6,576 nucleotides of DNA from an uncultured Eubacteriales bacterium (GCA_900542615.1 UQOG01000108.1:1-6576); one strand, 5' to 3'; positions 1 through 5,713 are shown, numbered from the stretch's first letter. Numbers and translations: made by a program. Notes: generated from the sequence alone by a model not told the origin.

Positions 1-180
1 GGCGGAAGAAGCGAGGCGGAAGCCCAGTGAGCAAGGGAGTTGAAGGAAGCCGCTTCGGCGGCGACGTACAACGACCTTTGCGAACTGCGAGGGGGGCGGA
101 GCTCCCACACAGAGCCTCTGGCGGGGCGCTGGTGGAGGCACGGGGCTTCGCAAAAGCCCGGCACGGCGGGGGATCAGCGC
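1..180. other. Left-edge non-coding sequence with a C(UUCG)G-type hairpin
   Basis: No credible gene is visible. The open frames here lie in overlapping frames, lack a Shine-Dalgarno sequence and give low-complexity, Arg/Gly/Ala-rich translations. The segment is GC-rich and contains short GCGAGG/GTGAGCAAG words. A perfect hairpin at 49-62 has stem GCCGC/GCGGC and a TTCG loop closed by C-G, which is an exceptionally stable tetraloop if transcribed. A second inverted repeat pairs GGGCTT (143-148) with AAGCCC (154-159). It lies beyond the rpsR operon terminator and may be a fragment of a dispersed intergenic repeat, which is inference only. Confidence 0.5.
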
Positions 181-206
181 AAAAAAAGCCGGCAAAAGCT
201 GCCGGC
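181..206 (-). terminator. Intrinsic terminator of the rpsF-ssb-rpsR operon
   Basis: Read on the minus strand, a 6-bp perfect stem GCCGGC/GCCGGC (201-206 with 188-193) has a 7-nt loop and is followed at once by seven T residues (187-181). It starts 37 bp after the rpsR stop codon, where the operon transcript should end. The plus strand has no T-run after the stem, so it is a one-way terminator. Confidence 0.85.
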
Positions 207-242
207 GAAAAGGGCTAACGGACTTCCCGTGTCGAGGAAAGA

Positions 243-485
243 TCAATCTGCCACGTAGGGCAGAAGGGCAACGATGCGGGCGCGCTTGATGGCGATGGCC
301 AGCTCGCGCTGGTGCTCGGCGCACACGCCGCTCATCCGCCGGGGCATAATCTTACCGCGCTCGGTGATGAACTTGCGCAGACGGGCGGTATCCTTATAAT
401 CGATATGGCTCAGCTTATCTACGCAGAAGGCACACACCTTGCGCCGCGATTTGCGGGGACGGGGCCTCATTTTGCGTTCTTCCAT
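243..485 (-). CDS. rpsR: 30S ribosomal protein bS18
   Basis: This encodes an 80-residue S18, a normal length for the family. The protein binds 16S rRNA in the platform of the small subunit as a partner of bS6. Its basic N-terminus is followed by the S18 core, including the IDYKD and RLRKFITERGKI segments. Cys18 and Cys21 (CxxC) with Cys55 and His58 (CxxH) form a complete set of four probable zinc ligands, so this is the zinc-binding (C+) form of S18; many bacteria have a C- form. The ATG at 485 is preceded by AAAGGAGA about 8 bp away. It is the last gene of the operon, 19 bp after ssb, and is followed by a terminator. Confidence 0.97.
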   Translation of the reverse strand: MEERKMRPRPRKSRRKVCAFCVDKLSHIDYKDTARLRKFITERGKIMPRRMSGVCAEHQRELAIAIKRARIVALLPYVAD

Positions 486-504
486 GGTGATCTCCTTTCA
501 AAAA

Positions 505-939
505 CTAGAAGGGGAGTTCGTCGTCCTCAATGTCGGCAAAGCCGTCGGCCGCCGGGGCAGCAGGAGCCTGATGCCGGCCGCCGCCATAGCCGCCGCCGAA
601 TCCGCCGTCGCCGCCCTCCTGGCTGCGAGGGGTGAGGAATTCAACGTCGTCCGCGATAATTTCGGTAACATACCGTTTGGTGCCATCCTTGGCGTCGTAG
701 GTACGGGTTTGCAGCTCGCCTACCACGGCAACCTTCCGGCCCTTGGCCAGGTATTTGCCGCATACGTCCGCCAGCTGCCGCCAGGCCACTACGTCAAAGA
801 AATCCGACACCCGTTCCCCAGCCTGGTTGGGAAAGCGGCGGTTCACCGCAATGCGGAAGGAACATACCGATACGCCGTTCCCGGTGGAACGTACGTCCGG
901 ATCCTTGGTCAAGTTGCCGATCATGAATACTTTATTCAT
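505..939 (-). CDS. ssb: Single-stranded DNA-binding protein
   Basis: This is a 144-residue SSB, which coats single-stranded DNA during replication, recombination and repair. The N-terminal 105 or so residues form the OB-fold: MNKVFMIGNLTKDPDVR at the start, the SFRIAVNRRF strand, the DFFDVVAWRQLAD segment, and GELQTRTYDAKDG followed by the EIIADDVEFL end. A Gly-rich linker (about residues 109-122) and an Ala/Pro segment lead to the acidic tip DIEDDELPF, the docking site for SSB partner proteins. It lies between rpsF and rpsR, the standard bacterial arrangement that ties SSB supply to ribosome synthesis. The start is the ATG at 939; a GGAAAGG sequence lies about 14 bp upstream, and AAGG directly abuts the ATG, so the SD spacing is unusual. 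The start is otherwise fixed by the conserved MNKV beginning. Confidence 0.97.
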   Translation of the reverse strand: MNKVFMIGNLTKDPDVRSTGNGVSVCSFRIAVNRRFPNQAGERVSDFFDVVAWRQLADVCGKYLAKGRKVAVVGELQTRTYDAKDGTKRYVTEIIADDVEFLTPRSQEGGDGGFGGGYGGGRHQAPAAPAADGFADIEDDELPF

Positions 940-1001
940 CCTTGCCGCGCCATCCTTTCCTGGGACTTATGGTATGCGTGGGTCATGAAAGCCTTAGGCT
1001 T
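940..1001 (-). promoter_or_regulatory. rpsF-ssb intergenic spacer with a small hairpin holding the rpsF stop codon
   Basis: The spacer is 54 bp, longer than the ssb-rpsR gap. The rpsF TAA stop (994-996) is the exact 3-nt loop of a perfect 5-bp inverted repeat, AAGCC/GGCTT (989-993 with 997-1001). No T-run follows, so it is not an intrinsic terminator. It may only be a chance fold, or a processing or attenuation site between S6 and SSB. No separate promoter is recognisable in the spacer. Confidence 0.3.
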
Positions 1002-1281
1002 CCTTGCGGGTAACCATGTAACGCAGAATGGATTCGTCGTTTTTGAAATTCCGCTCCAGCTCCCGGGGCAGTTGGGGGTCTGCGGCAAAATCCACCAGCA
1101 CATAGTAACCTTCGGTCTTATAGTCGATGGGATATGCGAGCTTTTTACGGCCCCACTCATCCACCTGCTCGACTTCGCCGCCATTGGCAGCGATGATGCC
1201 GGAAAACTTTTCGACGACAGCCTTGATGGCTTCATCCTCCAGTTCCGGCGTGACGATGTACAGCACTTCGTACTTGTTCAC
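994..1281 (-). CDS. rpsF: 30S ribosomal protein bS6
   Basis: This is a 95-residue bS6, matching the family length. It binds 16S rRNA together with bS18. The S6 pattern is clear: NKYEVLYIVTPE at the N-terminus, a central EQVDEWGRKKLAYPI strand-turn, and GYYVLVDF towards the end, closing with a short ERNFKNDESILRYM helix-strand. The start is the GTG at 1281. It is preceded by AAGGAGGT with about 8 bp spacing, and the protein then begins directly at the conserved NKYE. A longer in-frame reading from an ATG at 1323 would place the ribosome binding site inside the gene, so it is rejected. It is the first gene of the rpsF-ssb-rpsR operon. Confidence 0.97.
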   Translation of the reverse strand: MNKYEVLYIVTPELEDEAIKAVVEKFSGIIAANGGEVEQVDEWGRKKLAYPIDYKTEGYYVLVDFAADPQLPRELERNFKNDESILRYMVTRKEA

Positions 1282-1307
1282 GCGTTTCACCTCCTTATGG
1301 TCTAATG

Positions 1308-1328
1308 GCGTTATGTCCAGCATAACGC
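1308..1328 (-). promoter_or_regulatory. Hairpin in the rpsF 5' leader (possible autoregulatory site)
   Basis: The leader of about 60 nt contains a perfect 8-bp stem, GCGTTATG/CATAACGC, with a 5-nt loop, 11 nt upstream of the Shine-Dalgarno sequence. Many bacteria carry an S6:S18-binding leader motif at this place. I do not see the CCG trinucleotide expected of that motif beside the stem, so this may be a diverged form, another regulator site or a plain structural hairpin. Confidence 0.45.
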
Positions 1329-1348
1329 AAGAAGTACGTTAGCGACCT

Positions 1349-1378
1349 ATTATACCATGGACGCAACCCCGGAATCAA
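1349..1378 (-). promoter_or_regulatory. Sigma-A promoter of the rpsF operon
   Basis: On the minus strand, TTGATT (-35, 1373-1378) and a perfect TATAAT (-10, 1349-1354) are separated by 18 bp. A TG one base upstream of the -10 (TGGTATAAT) makes it an extended -10. An A/T-rich stretch just upstream of the -35 could act as an UP element. The expected start of transcription is near 1342, giving a leader of about 60 nt. Confidence 0.85.
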
Positions 1379-1379
1379 G

Positions 1380-1728
1380 TACTATATATGGGAAAAAACT
1401 ACGCCGGTGCTACGTCCACGGCGATAGTCGCGCCCCGGCGGGCGAGGTTGCCCTGGGGCAGTAGCCCGCGATAAGGGGTCGCTACCAGCTTTTTCCGGGT
1501 GAAGGACGGAGCGGGGCAGGGTTGGGCGAAAGGCCGGGTTTTTGCGTTGCCCTTTGGCGTTGATGGAAATTCCAGCGGCCCGGGGGGGCGGCGGCAGGAC
1601 GCGAAGCGTCCTGAAAGCGCGGGGCCGGGGCCTTTGGCCCCGGCCCCCGCACTTTTGTTTGGCAGGCCCGGGGACCCAAGGGCCCCCGGGCCGCCAAACG
1701 CCGCCGCCCCCCTTCGGGAGGCCGGGGC
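1380..1728. other. GC-rich intergenic spacer, no credible gene
   Basis: This region of roughly 350 bp lies between the rpsF promoter and the end of the MFS gene. Open frames exist on both strands but lack ribosome binding sites and reflect high GC content and palindromes. The right half is a dense palindrome cluster, described separately. The left half includes a 4-bp plus 3-bp imperfect stem near 1461-1487 followed by CAGCTTTTT, a weak terminator-like element on the plus strand. In the frame of the MFS gene, no stop occurs after its TAG until 1399-1401. I see no clear T-tailed terminator for the MFS transcript. Confidence 0.6.
1583..1712. repeat. Nested palindrome cluster: three hairpins inside a 13-bp closing inverted repeat
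   Basis: The outer arms GGGGGGCGGCGGC (1583-1595) and GCCGCCGCCCCCC (1700-1712) are exact reverse complements. Between them lie three consecutive hairpins. The first is AGGACGC/GCGTCCT with loop GAA (1596-1612). The second is a 14-bp GC stem with loop TTT and one bulged C (1619-1650). The third is an approximately 19-bp imperfect stem starting GTTTGGC and ending GCCAAAC (1657-1699), with one bulged A and one A-C mismatch. The result is a cloverleaf-like fold. It begins 17 bp after the MFS stop on the minus strand. It could be a dispersed REP-like element, an RNA-stabilising 3' structure or a terminator region; the sequence alone does not decide. Confidence 0.8.
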
Positions 1729-2988
1729 CTACATATCCGCGTAGGCTTCCAGGTTGCCCTGGCGCTGGGGCCGGTTATCCCCGTGGCGGGTAAAGAACAT
1801 GGTGAGGAAGGAAAGGGCCACGCACAGGGCGGCGTAGGGGAAGAGGGTAAAGTACCCAACATGCTCCAAAAGGGCGCCGCTGAGGATGGGGGTAACGATC
1901 TGGGCGGCCATGGAGAAGGTGTAGTAGTAGCCGGTGTACTTGCCCACGGAGCCCAGGCGGCTGATCTCCACCACCATGGGATAGCTGTTCACGTTGATGG
2001 CAGCCCAGGAGAAGCCCACCAGGGCGAAGATGCCATAGAGGGCGGGGGAGAAATCCGAGGCTACCAGGGCGCCGGCGGCAAAGCAAAGGGCCAGGATGGC
2101 CACGCCCATCAGCACGGTCTTTTTCCTGCCGATGCGGCTGGCCAGCAGGCCGATGGGGATATAGGAGACCACGGCCCCCGCGGTGGCGATGAGCAGGCAA
2201 GTGCTGGCCTGGCTCACCCCATGGCCCCAGACGGTCTGGGCATATTTGGTAAAGGCGGTGGTGACCGCGTTGTAGCCCATATACCAAAGGGCTACGGAGC
2301 AAAGGATCAGGTATAGGCTCCGGCGCACCGGGGGCGGCAGGGCGGCCTGGCCGGCGGCCGGTGCGGCGGGTTGGCCGGCCGCGTCCTCGTCTTGGGGCTG
2401 GATGCCGGTCTCCCGGATGGTGAGGCGAAGGATCGCCACGGACAGGGCCATGATGCCCGCCACCGCCAGGAACAGGGGCATATAGTTGGGCAGCCCGGTG
2501 GCCGGCTCCTTGACCAGCAGCTTGATGGCCAGGATGGTATATACGCCCCCCAGAGCCCCCATTAGATTGATGATCGCGTTGGCCTTGGAGCGCAGGGGCT
2601 TGGGGGTAAGGTCCGGCATCAGGGCCACGGCGGGGGAACGGTAGGTACCCATGGCGATGAGCAGCAGCCCCAGCACCACCATGAACATGAGGAGGGAGCC
2701 CGGGCGGTCAAACAGGGGCAGAAGCACGCATAGCGCCACAGCCCCAATGGTTCCGCCTACAATGAAGGGCATCCGGCGGCCGGCCCGGTCGCTGAGGGCG
2801 CCGAACAGGGGAAGCATGAACAGGGCCAGGATGTTGTCCAGGGACATGATGAAGCCGGATATGGTATCCCCCAGGCCAAAGGTATTTTTTAGGATCAGGG
2901 GGATGATGTTATCATACATCTGCCAGAATGCCAGAATGGAAAAAAAGGCCAACCCCACAAAAATGGTTCGCCTATAGTTGAGCTGCAT
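1729..2988 (-). CDS. MFS transporter, SLC45-like family
   Basis: This encodes a 419-residue integral membrane protein with about 12 hydrophobic segments in two six-helix halves. The N-terminal half carries WQMYDNIIPLIL (residues 22-33) and the MFS motif A, GALSDRAGRR (63-72), between helices 2 and 3. The second half repeats the motif as LLASRIGRKK. A hydrophilic Ala/Pro/Gln-rich loop near residues 200-230 separates the halves. The N-terminal pattern resembles bacterial SLC45-like (sucrose-transporter-related) MFS proteins; the substrate cannot be read from sequence. The ATG at 2988 is chosen because GGGAGGT sits 5 bp upstream, and a longer reading from 3024 would cover that site. It is divergent from the asparaginase gene, with a promoter at 3051-3079. 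No intrinsic terminator is clear downstream. Confidence 0.88.
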   Translation of the reverse strand: MQLNYRRTIFVGLAFFSILAFWQMYDNIIPLILKNTFGLGDTISGFIMSLDNILALFMLPLFGALSDRAGRRMPFIVGGTIGAVALCVLLPLFDRPGSLLMFMVVLGLLLIAMGTYRSPAVALMPDLTPKPLRSKANAIINLMGALGGVYTILAIKLLVKEPATGLPNYMPLFLAVAGIMALSVAILRLTIRETGIQPQDEDAAGQPAAPAAGQAALPPPVRRSLYLILCSVALWYMGYNAVTTAFTKYAQTVWGHGVSQASTCLLIATAGAVVSYIPIGLLASRIGRKKTVLMGVAILALCFAAGALVASDFSPALYGIFALVGFSWAAINVNSYPMVVEISRLGSVGKYTGYYYTFSMAAQIVTPILSGALLEHVGYFTLFPYAALCVALSFLTMFFTRHGDNRPQRQGNLEAYADM

Positions 2989-3007
2989 AGCCGACCTCCC
3001 GAAAATA

Positions 3008-3016
3008 TGGTATACT
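3008..3016 (+). promoter_or_regulatory. Candidate extended -10 promoter of the asparaginase gene
   Basis: TGGTATACT is an extended -10 (TGn plus TATACT, one mismatch to TATAAT). It is the same arrangement as the rpsF promoter in this window. No good -35 box lies 16-18 bp upstream, as expected for some extended -10 promoters. The predicted start is near 3023, giving a leader of about 70 nt before the ATG at 3095. Confidence 0.5.
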
Positions 3017-3058
3017 AAATCCAAGAAGAAAAGCGTATAGATTCTATCTTAGTATACC
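3009..3058. repeat. Inverted 10-bp repeat in the MFS-asparaginase divergent control region
   Basis: GGTATACTAA (3009-3018) and its exact reverse complement TTAGTATACC (3049-3058) are separated by 30 bp. Their centres are 40 bp apart, close to four helical turns. Each arm contains a TATACT sequence oriented inwards as a -10 box. The symmetry may reflect paired promoters, an operator for a dimeric regulator, or both. Confidence 0.75.
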
Positions 3059-3079
3059 GGCAAATCCCATATATTGCAA
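3051..3079 (-). promoter_or_regulatory. Candidate promoter of the MFS transporter gene
   Basis: On the minus strand, TTGCAA (-35, 3074-3079) and TATACT (-10, 3051-3056) have an ideal 17-bp spacer. Transcription would start near 3044, about 55 nt before the ATG at 2988. The -35 box overlaps the ribosome binding site of the divergent asparaginase gene. Confidence 0.65.
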
Positions 3080-3094
3080 GGAGGCAGCGCGCCC

Positions 3095-4081
3095 ATGTCC
3101 CGAATCCTATTGATCGCCACCGGCGGAACCATTGCCAGCGTCCCCTCGCCGGACGGGCTGGCCCCGGCCCTGTCCGGCCAGCAGCTATTATCCTGCCTGC
3201 CCAGCCTGGCCTGCCAGGTGGATTGCATTGACCTGTTCAATATGGACAGCTCCAATATCCAGCCGGAGGAATGGCAGAAAATGGCCAAAACCGTGCTGCT
3301 GCATATGGGGGATTACGACGGGGTGGTGATCACCCACGGCACGGATACCATGGCCTATACCGCCTCCATGCTGACGTTTTTGCTGCAAAATCCCCCGTTG
3401 CCAGTGGTGCTCACCGGCTCCCAGTGGCCCATCGTCCGGCCGGATAGCGATGGAAGGGCCAACCTGGCCCATGCCATCCTGGCGGCCAGGCGGCTGGCGG
3501 GGGGCGTATATATTTGCTTTGGCAGTGCGGTGATGCGGGGATGCCGGGCGGTCAAGACCCGCACCACCTCCCTGAACGCCTTTGAATCCATCAACGCCCC
3601 CTATGTGGGTACGGTGGTGGACGGCTGCTTCATCGATCTGACTTTGCAGCAACCGGACCCGGAAAAGCATTTCCGCTACTATTCCAACATTGAGCCCAAC
3701 GTGGCCCTGGTGAAGCTGATCCCCGGCACCACGGCCAAGCAGCTGTCCATCCTGTCCGCCTGCGATGTAAAAGGGGTGGTGGTGGAAGCCTTCGGCTTGG
3801 GAGGCGTATCCAACTTCCGGCGAGACCATGCGGAAGCCCTTCGGGGGCTGATGAAGCAGGGCATCCCGGTGGTGCTCACCTCCCAATGCCTATATGAGGC
3901 CAGCACGCCGGATCTGTATGAGGTCAGCCGGCCGTTGCGGGAGGCAGGGGTGATCTCCGCCGGGGATATGACCACCGAGGCCGCGGTCACCAAATTGATG
4001 TGGGCCCTGGCCCAGGCTAAGGACGTGGAGGCTATCCGGGACTTGATGCTCCAAAATATTTGCGGCGAAATCACCCAGTAG
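3095..4081 (+). CDS. ansA: Type I L-asparaginase
   Basis: This 328-residue enzyme hydrolyses L-asparagine to L-aspartate and ammonia. It starts directly with the TGGTIAS signature and has no signal peptide, so it should be cytoplasmic, as in type I enzymes. Visible active-site residues are the nucleophile Thr12, the substrate-binding MDSS segment (50-53), Thr83 and Asp84 in the HGTDT motif (81-85), and probably Lys154 in VKTRTT. All key residues are present, so it is probably active. The ATG at 3095 is preceded by AAGGAGG with 10 bp spacing. An upstream in-frame TTG at 3074 overlaps that site and is unlikely. The gene is divergent from the MFS transporter and ends only 12 bp before the stop of the convergent DUF4363 gene. 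Assignment to the family is firm; relaxed specificity for glutamine cannot be judged. Confidence 0.95.
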   Translation: MSRILLIATGGTIASVPSPDGLAPALSGQQLLSCLPSLACQVDCIDLFNMDSSNIQPEEWQKMAKTVLLHMGDYDGVVITHGTDTMAYTASMLTFLLQNPPLPVVLTGSQWPIVRPDSDGRANLAHAILAARRLAGGVYICFGSAVMRGCRAVKTRTTSLNAFESINAPYVGTVVDGCFIDLTLQQPDPEKHFRYYSNIEPNVALVKLIPGTTAKQLSILSACDVKGVVVEAFGLGGVSNFRRDHAEALRGLMKQGIPVVLTSQCLYEASTPDLYEVSRPLREAGVISAGDMTTEAAVTKLMWALAQAKDVEAIRDLMLQNICGEITQ

Positions 4082-4093
4082 CCCCCGCTTCGC

Positions 4094-4498
4094 TCAAAAG
4101 AGATTGTAGATACTTAGGGTCTCGGCGGCGTCCATCTGGGCGGTGAGCTGTAGGATGGTTTGCAGCTCCGTGAGCAGGTTGCCCGCCTCGTCCATAACCG
4201 CCAGGTTCCTGGCGCTGAACAGGGTGGCTTTGAGGGCATAGACATCCTCGTGGTTCAGGAATAACTTCAGGGTTTCCTCCGCCTGGCTGAACCGCTGGCA
4301 AAGCGCGTCCAGCACCGGGACCGCAGCTTGCACATCATGGCCCAGGACCAGATCCTGGGCTTTTTGCGCGCCCGCGCGCAGCTCCCGGGTCAGGGAAAAC
4401 AAATACCGGGGCGGGACGATCAGGATAAACAGCAGGATTAGGAAGGCCAACAGGGCCGCGCCGTGGCTCACCAGAGGGAACTTGGATTTTCTCGTCAT
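4094..4498 (-). CDS. DUF4363 family membrane-anchored protein
   Basis: This 134-residue protein has one N-terminal transmembrane segment (about residues 11-28) after a short basic tail (MTRKSK), then a largely helical soluble domain. The C-terminal half, with NHEDVYAL, a MDEAGNLLTELQTIL helix and a final ETLSIYNLF, resembles DUF4363 proteins, which typically end in a conserved Asn-hydrophobic motif. Members commonly sit beside DUF421 genes in Firmicutes, as here. Its molecular role is unknown to me. The start ATG (4498) overlaps the DUF421 stop as ATGA, indicating translational coupling, and AGAGGA lies 9 bp upstream. A longer reading from 4555 would run deep into the DUF421 gene and is rejected. 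It converges on the asparaginase gene without a visible terminator. Confidence 0.78.
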   Translation of the reverse strand: MTRKSKFPLVSHGAALLAFLILLFILIVPPRYLFSLTRELRAGAQKAQDLVLGHDVQAAVPVLDALCQRFSQAEETLKLFLNHEDVYALKATLFSARNLAVMDEAGNLLTELQTILQLTAQMDAAETLSIYNLF

Positions 4499-5211
4499 GG
4501 CTGTCCGTCCTCTACCGTTACCGAAAATACCCCGGCGCCGTATTTTGCCTTGCATTGCAGGTGCAGGGTATTCCCCATGAGAAATGCATAAAAGACCTGG
4601 TCCGGCTGGGCGGTACCCGTCCTGGCCAGCTGCGCCTGGAGCCAGGGCAGGTCGTGGCCTGCTTCCTGTAGCGCGTCCTGGCGCACCCTGCCATCCTGGA
4701 TCAGCATGAAGGGCGGCCGGTCGTCCGGCGGCGGCAGGGACATGGCGCCGTAGCTGGGGGTCTGGCTGATGCCCTTGCGCAGGATGGAAAGCTCCCCGTT
4801 GGTCTCCAGCACCGCATAGGATACCTCCGTTATGTCGAAGACCCCGTCGTTACGCAGCTGCTCCATCAGGTCGTTTAAGGAATAGCGGGCGCCCCGAAGA
4901 GCCTGCTCATTTACCACGCCCCGGGCAATCAAAAGCAGCGGCGTCCCGCAAAGGATGTGCCGGAACCCCTGGCTTTTCAACGAAAGAAAGGATACTGCCA
5001 TCTGCACCAGGAACAGGGCCAGGATGGGCAGGATCCCATACAGCAGCGGGATGGAGGCATCGGCAGCCGGTTCGCTGGCCAGCTCCGCCAGCAGCAGGGT
5101 CACGATCAGGTCAAAGGGCTGCAGGTCCCGCAGCTGCCGCTTCCCCGTCATGCGGATCACCACAAACACCAGCAAATATAAAATGATGGAACGAATAAAC
5201 AGGTTGATCAT
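4495..5211 (-). CDS. DUF421 / YetF-like membrane protein
   Basis: This 238-residue protein has an N-terminal membrane part of three helices (about residues 4-20, 34-46 and 56-77) and a soluble C-terminal domain. Family marks are TGKRQLRDLQPFD (22-34), GTPLLLIARG (89-98), SLNDLMEQLRNDGVFD (111-126) and the Val/Leu-rich VLETNGELSIL strand region (134-143). DUF421 proteins of Bacillus and Clostridia, such as YetF, are membrane proteins of poorly understood function. The ATG at 5211 matches the usual family N-terminus, but its Shine-Dalgarno is weak (AGGG only 2 bp away). An in-frame TTG at 5271 has a better AGAAGG site and would add 20 atypical residues, so the start is uncertain. A TATAAG sequence at 5282-5287 is a possible -10. 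It is the first gene of a coupled pair with DUF4363. Confidence 0.9.
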   Translation of the reverse strand: MINLFIRSIILYLLVFVVIRMTGKRQLRDLQPFDLIVTLLLAELASEPAADASIPLLYGILPILALFLVQMAVSFLSLKSQGFRHILCGTPLLLIARGVVNEQALRGARYSLNDLMEQLRNDGVFDITEVSYAVLETNGELSILRKGISQTPSYGAMSLPPPDDRPPFMLIQDGRVRQDALQEAGHDLPWLQAQLARTGTAQPDQVFYAFLMGNTLHLQCKAKYGAGVFSVTVEDGQP

Positions 5212-5279
5212 GGCCCTAGTATGCCCAGGAAGAAAAGCCCCATTCCAAGGGAAGCCCCACGCAAAAAACAAAAGCTACC

Positions 5280-5516
5280 TTCTTATACGCCCCCGGCCGC
5301 AGCATCCTCACCGCGCGTATGCGCCCCCCTAACCTGGCTATTGGGGCAGCGCAGCAAGTATCCTATTTTGCATGGCCCCAAGGGCAAAGCTCTGCGTTTC
5401 GCAATAAAAGAAGAAGGGGAAAAAGGCTTGCGCAAGCCCAAACGACATGCGCCTCCCGCCTTGTCCAAGGGCCTATAACCGCCGCCCAAGCCCAACCTGC
5501 AATATAGGACGGAACA
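5280..5516. other. Non-coding stretch upstream of the DUF421 gene
   Basis: No credible gene is visible; the open frames lack ribosome binding sites and recognisable motifs. It contains a TATAAG candidate -10 (minus, 5282-5287) and a 7-bp inverted repeat TTGGGGC/GCCCCAA (5341-5347 with 5375-5381) around a 27-nt loop. A 14-bp palindrome followed by a T-run on the minus strand is listed separately. From about 5455 onward the sequence begins to resemble the repeat array to the right. Confidence 0.5.
5420..5438 (-). terminator. Possible weak minus-strand terminator
   Basis: On the minus strand, a perfect palindrome GGCTTGCGCAAGCC (5425-5438), a 5-bp stem with a 4-nt loop, is followed directly by five T residues (5424-5420). 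It could end a minus-strand transcript coming from the repeat array before the DUF421 gene. The short stem and T-run make this tentative. Confidence 0.35.
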
Positions 5517-5544
5517 GGGCCGGAAGCCATGGCTTTGCTTTAAC
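5517..5544. repeat. 28-bp direct repeat, copy 1
   Basis: This matches 5686-5713 at 27 of 28 positions. It includes the palindrome AAGCCATGGCTT and ends CTTTAAC, just where a CAACYGGT module begins. It marks the left end of the modular array. Confidence 0.8.
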
Positions 5545-5676
5545 AACTGGTCAAACAAGCTGATACTGTAGTGCAAGCGGGGGAGAAAGCGTGACCTCGC
5601 TTTAACGCAACCGGTCTGTAGGTTAAGCGGGGAAGGGAATCCCGCCGGCATTCTCTGAGACCAAGGGATAAGGCGG
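5544..5676. repeat. Imperfect 130-bp direct duplication, copy 1
   Basis: This stretch aligns with 5984-6113 over its entire length with only scattered substitutions and a net 3-base length difference. It spans a whole first module plus the first two thirds of the next. A CCGCC/GGCGG pair that could form a stem is kept in both copies. Confidence 0.85.
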
Positions 5677-5685
5677 GACCAAGCG

Positions 5686-5713
5686 GGGCCGGGAGCCATG
5701 GCTTTGCTTTAAC
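5686..5713. repeat. 28-bp direct repeat, copy 2
   Basis: Second copy of the sequence at 5517-5544, with a single difference (G in place of A within the GGAAGCC part). It forms the end of the second module of the array and is followed by a diverged module at 5715. Confidence 0.8.

Noticed and set aside
439..1305. A long plus-strand open frame of 288 codons
   Set aside because: It runs antisense across rpsR, ssb and rpsF, all firmly identified on the minus strand, and has no family resemblance. It is a GC-driven shadow.
1482..1862. Minus-strand and plus-strand open frames in the GC-rich spacer (also 1499-1744 and 1542-1793)
   Set aside because: They are Pro/Gly/Ala/Arg-rich, cover palindromes, overlap the MFS gene end and lack ribosome binding sites.
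1775..2316. Open frames of about 175 codons on both strands within 1775-2316
   Set aside because: Both overlap the C-terminal half of the MFS gene, whose helices and motif A repeat are clear; neither shows a domain or a ribosome binding site.
3188..3886. Minus-strand open frame of 232 codons
   Set aside because: It is antisense to the asparaginase gene, whose catalytic motifs are intact, and shows a His/Gly/Gln-rich composition typical of shadows.
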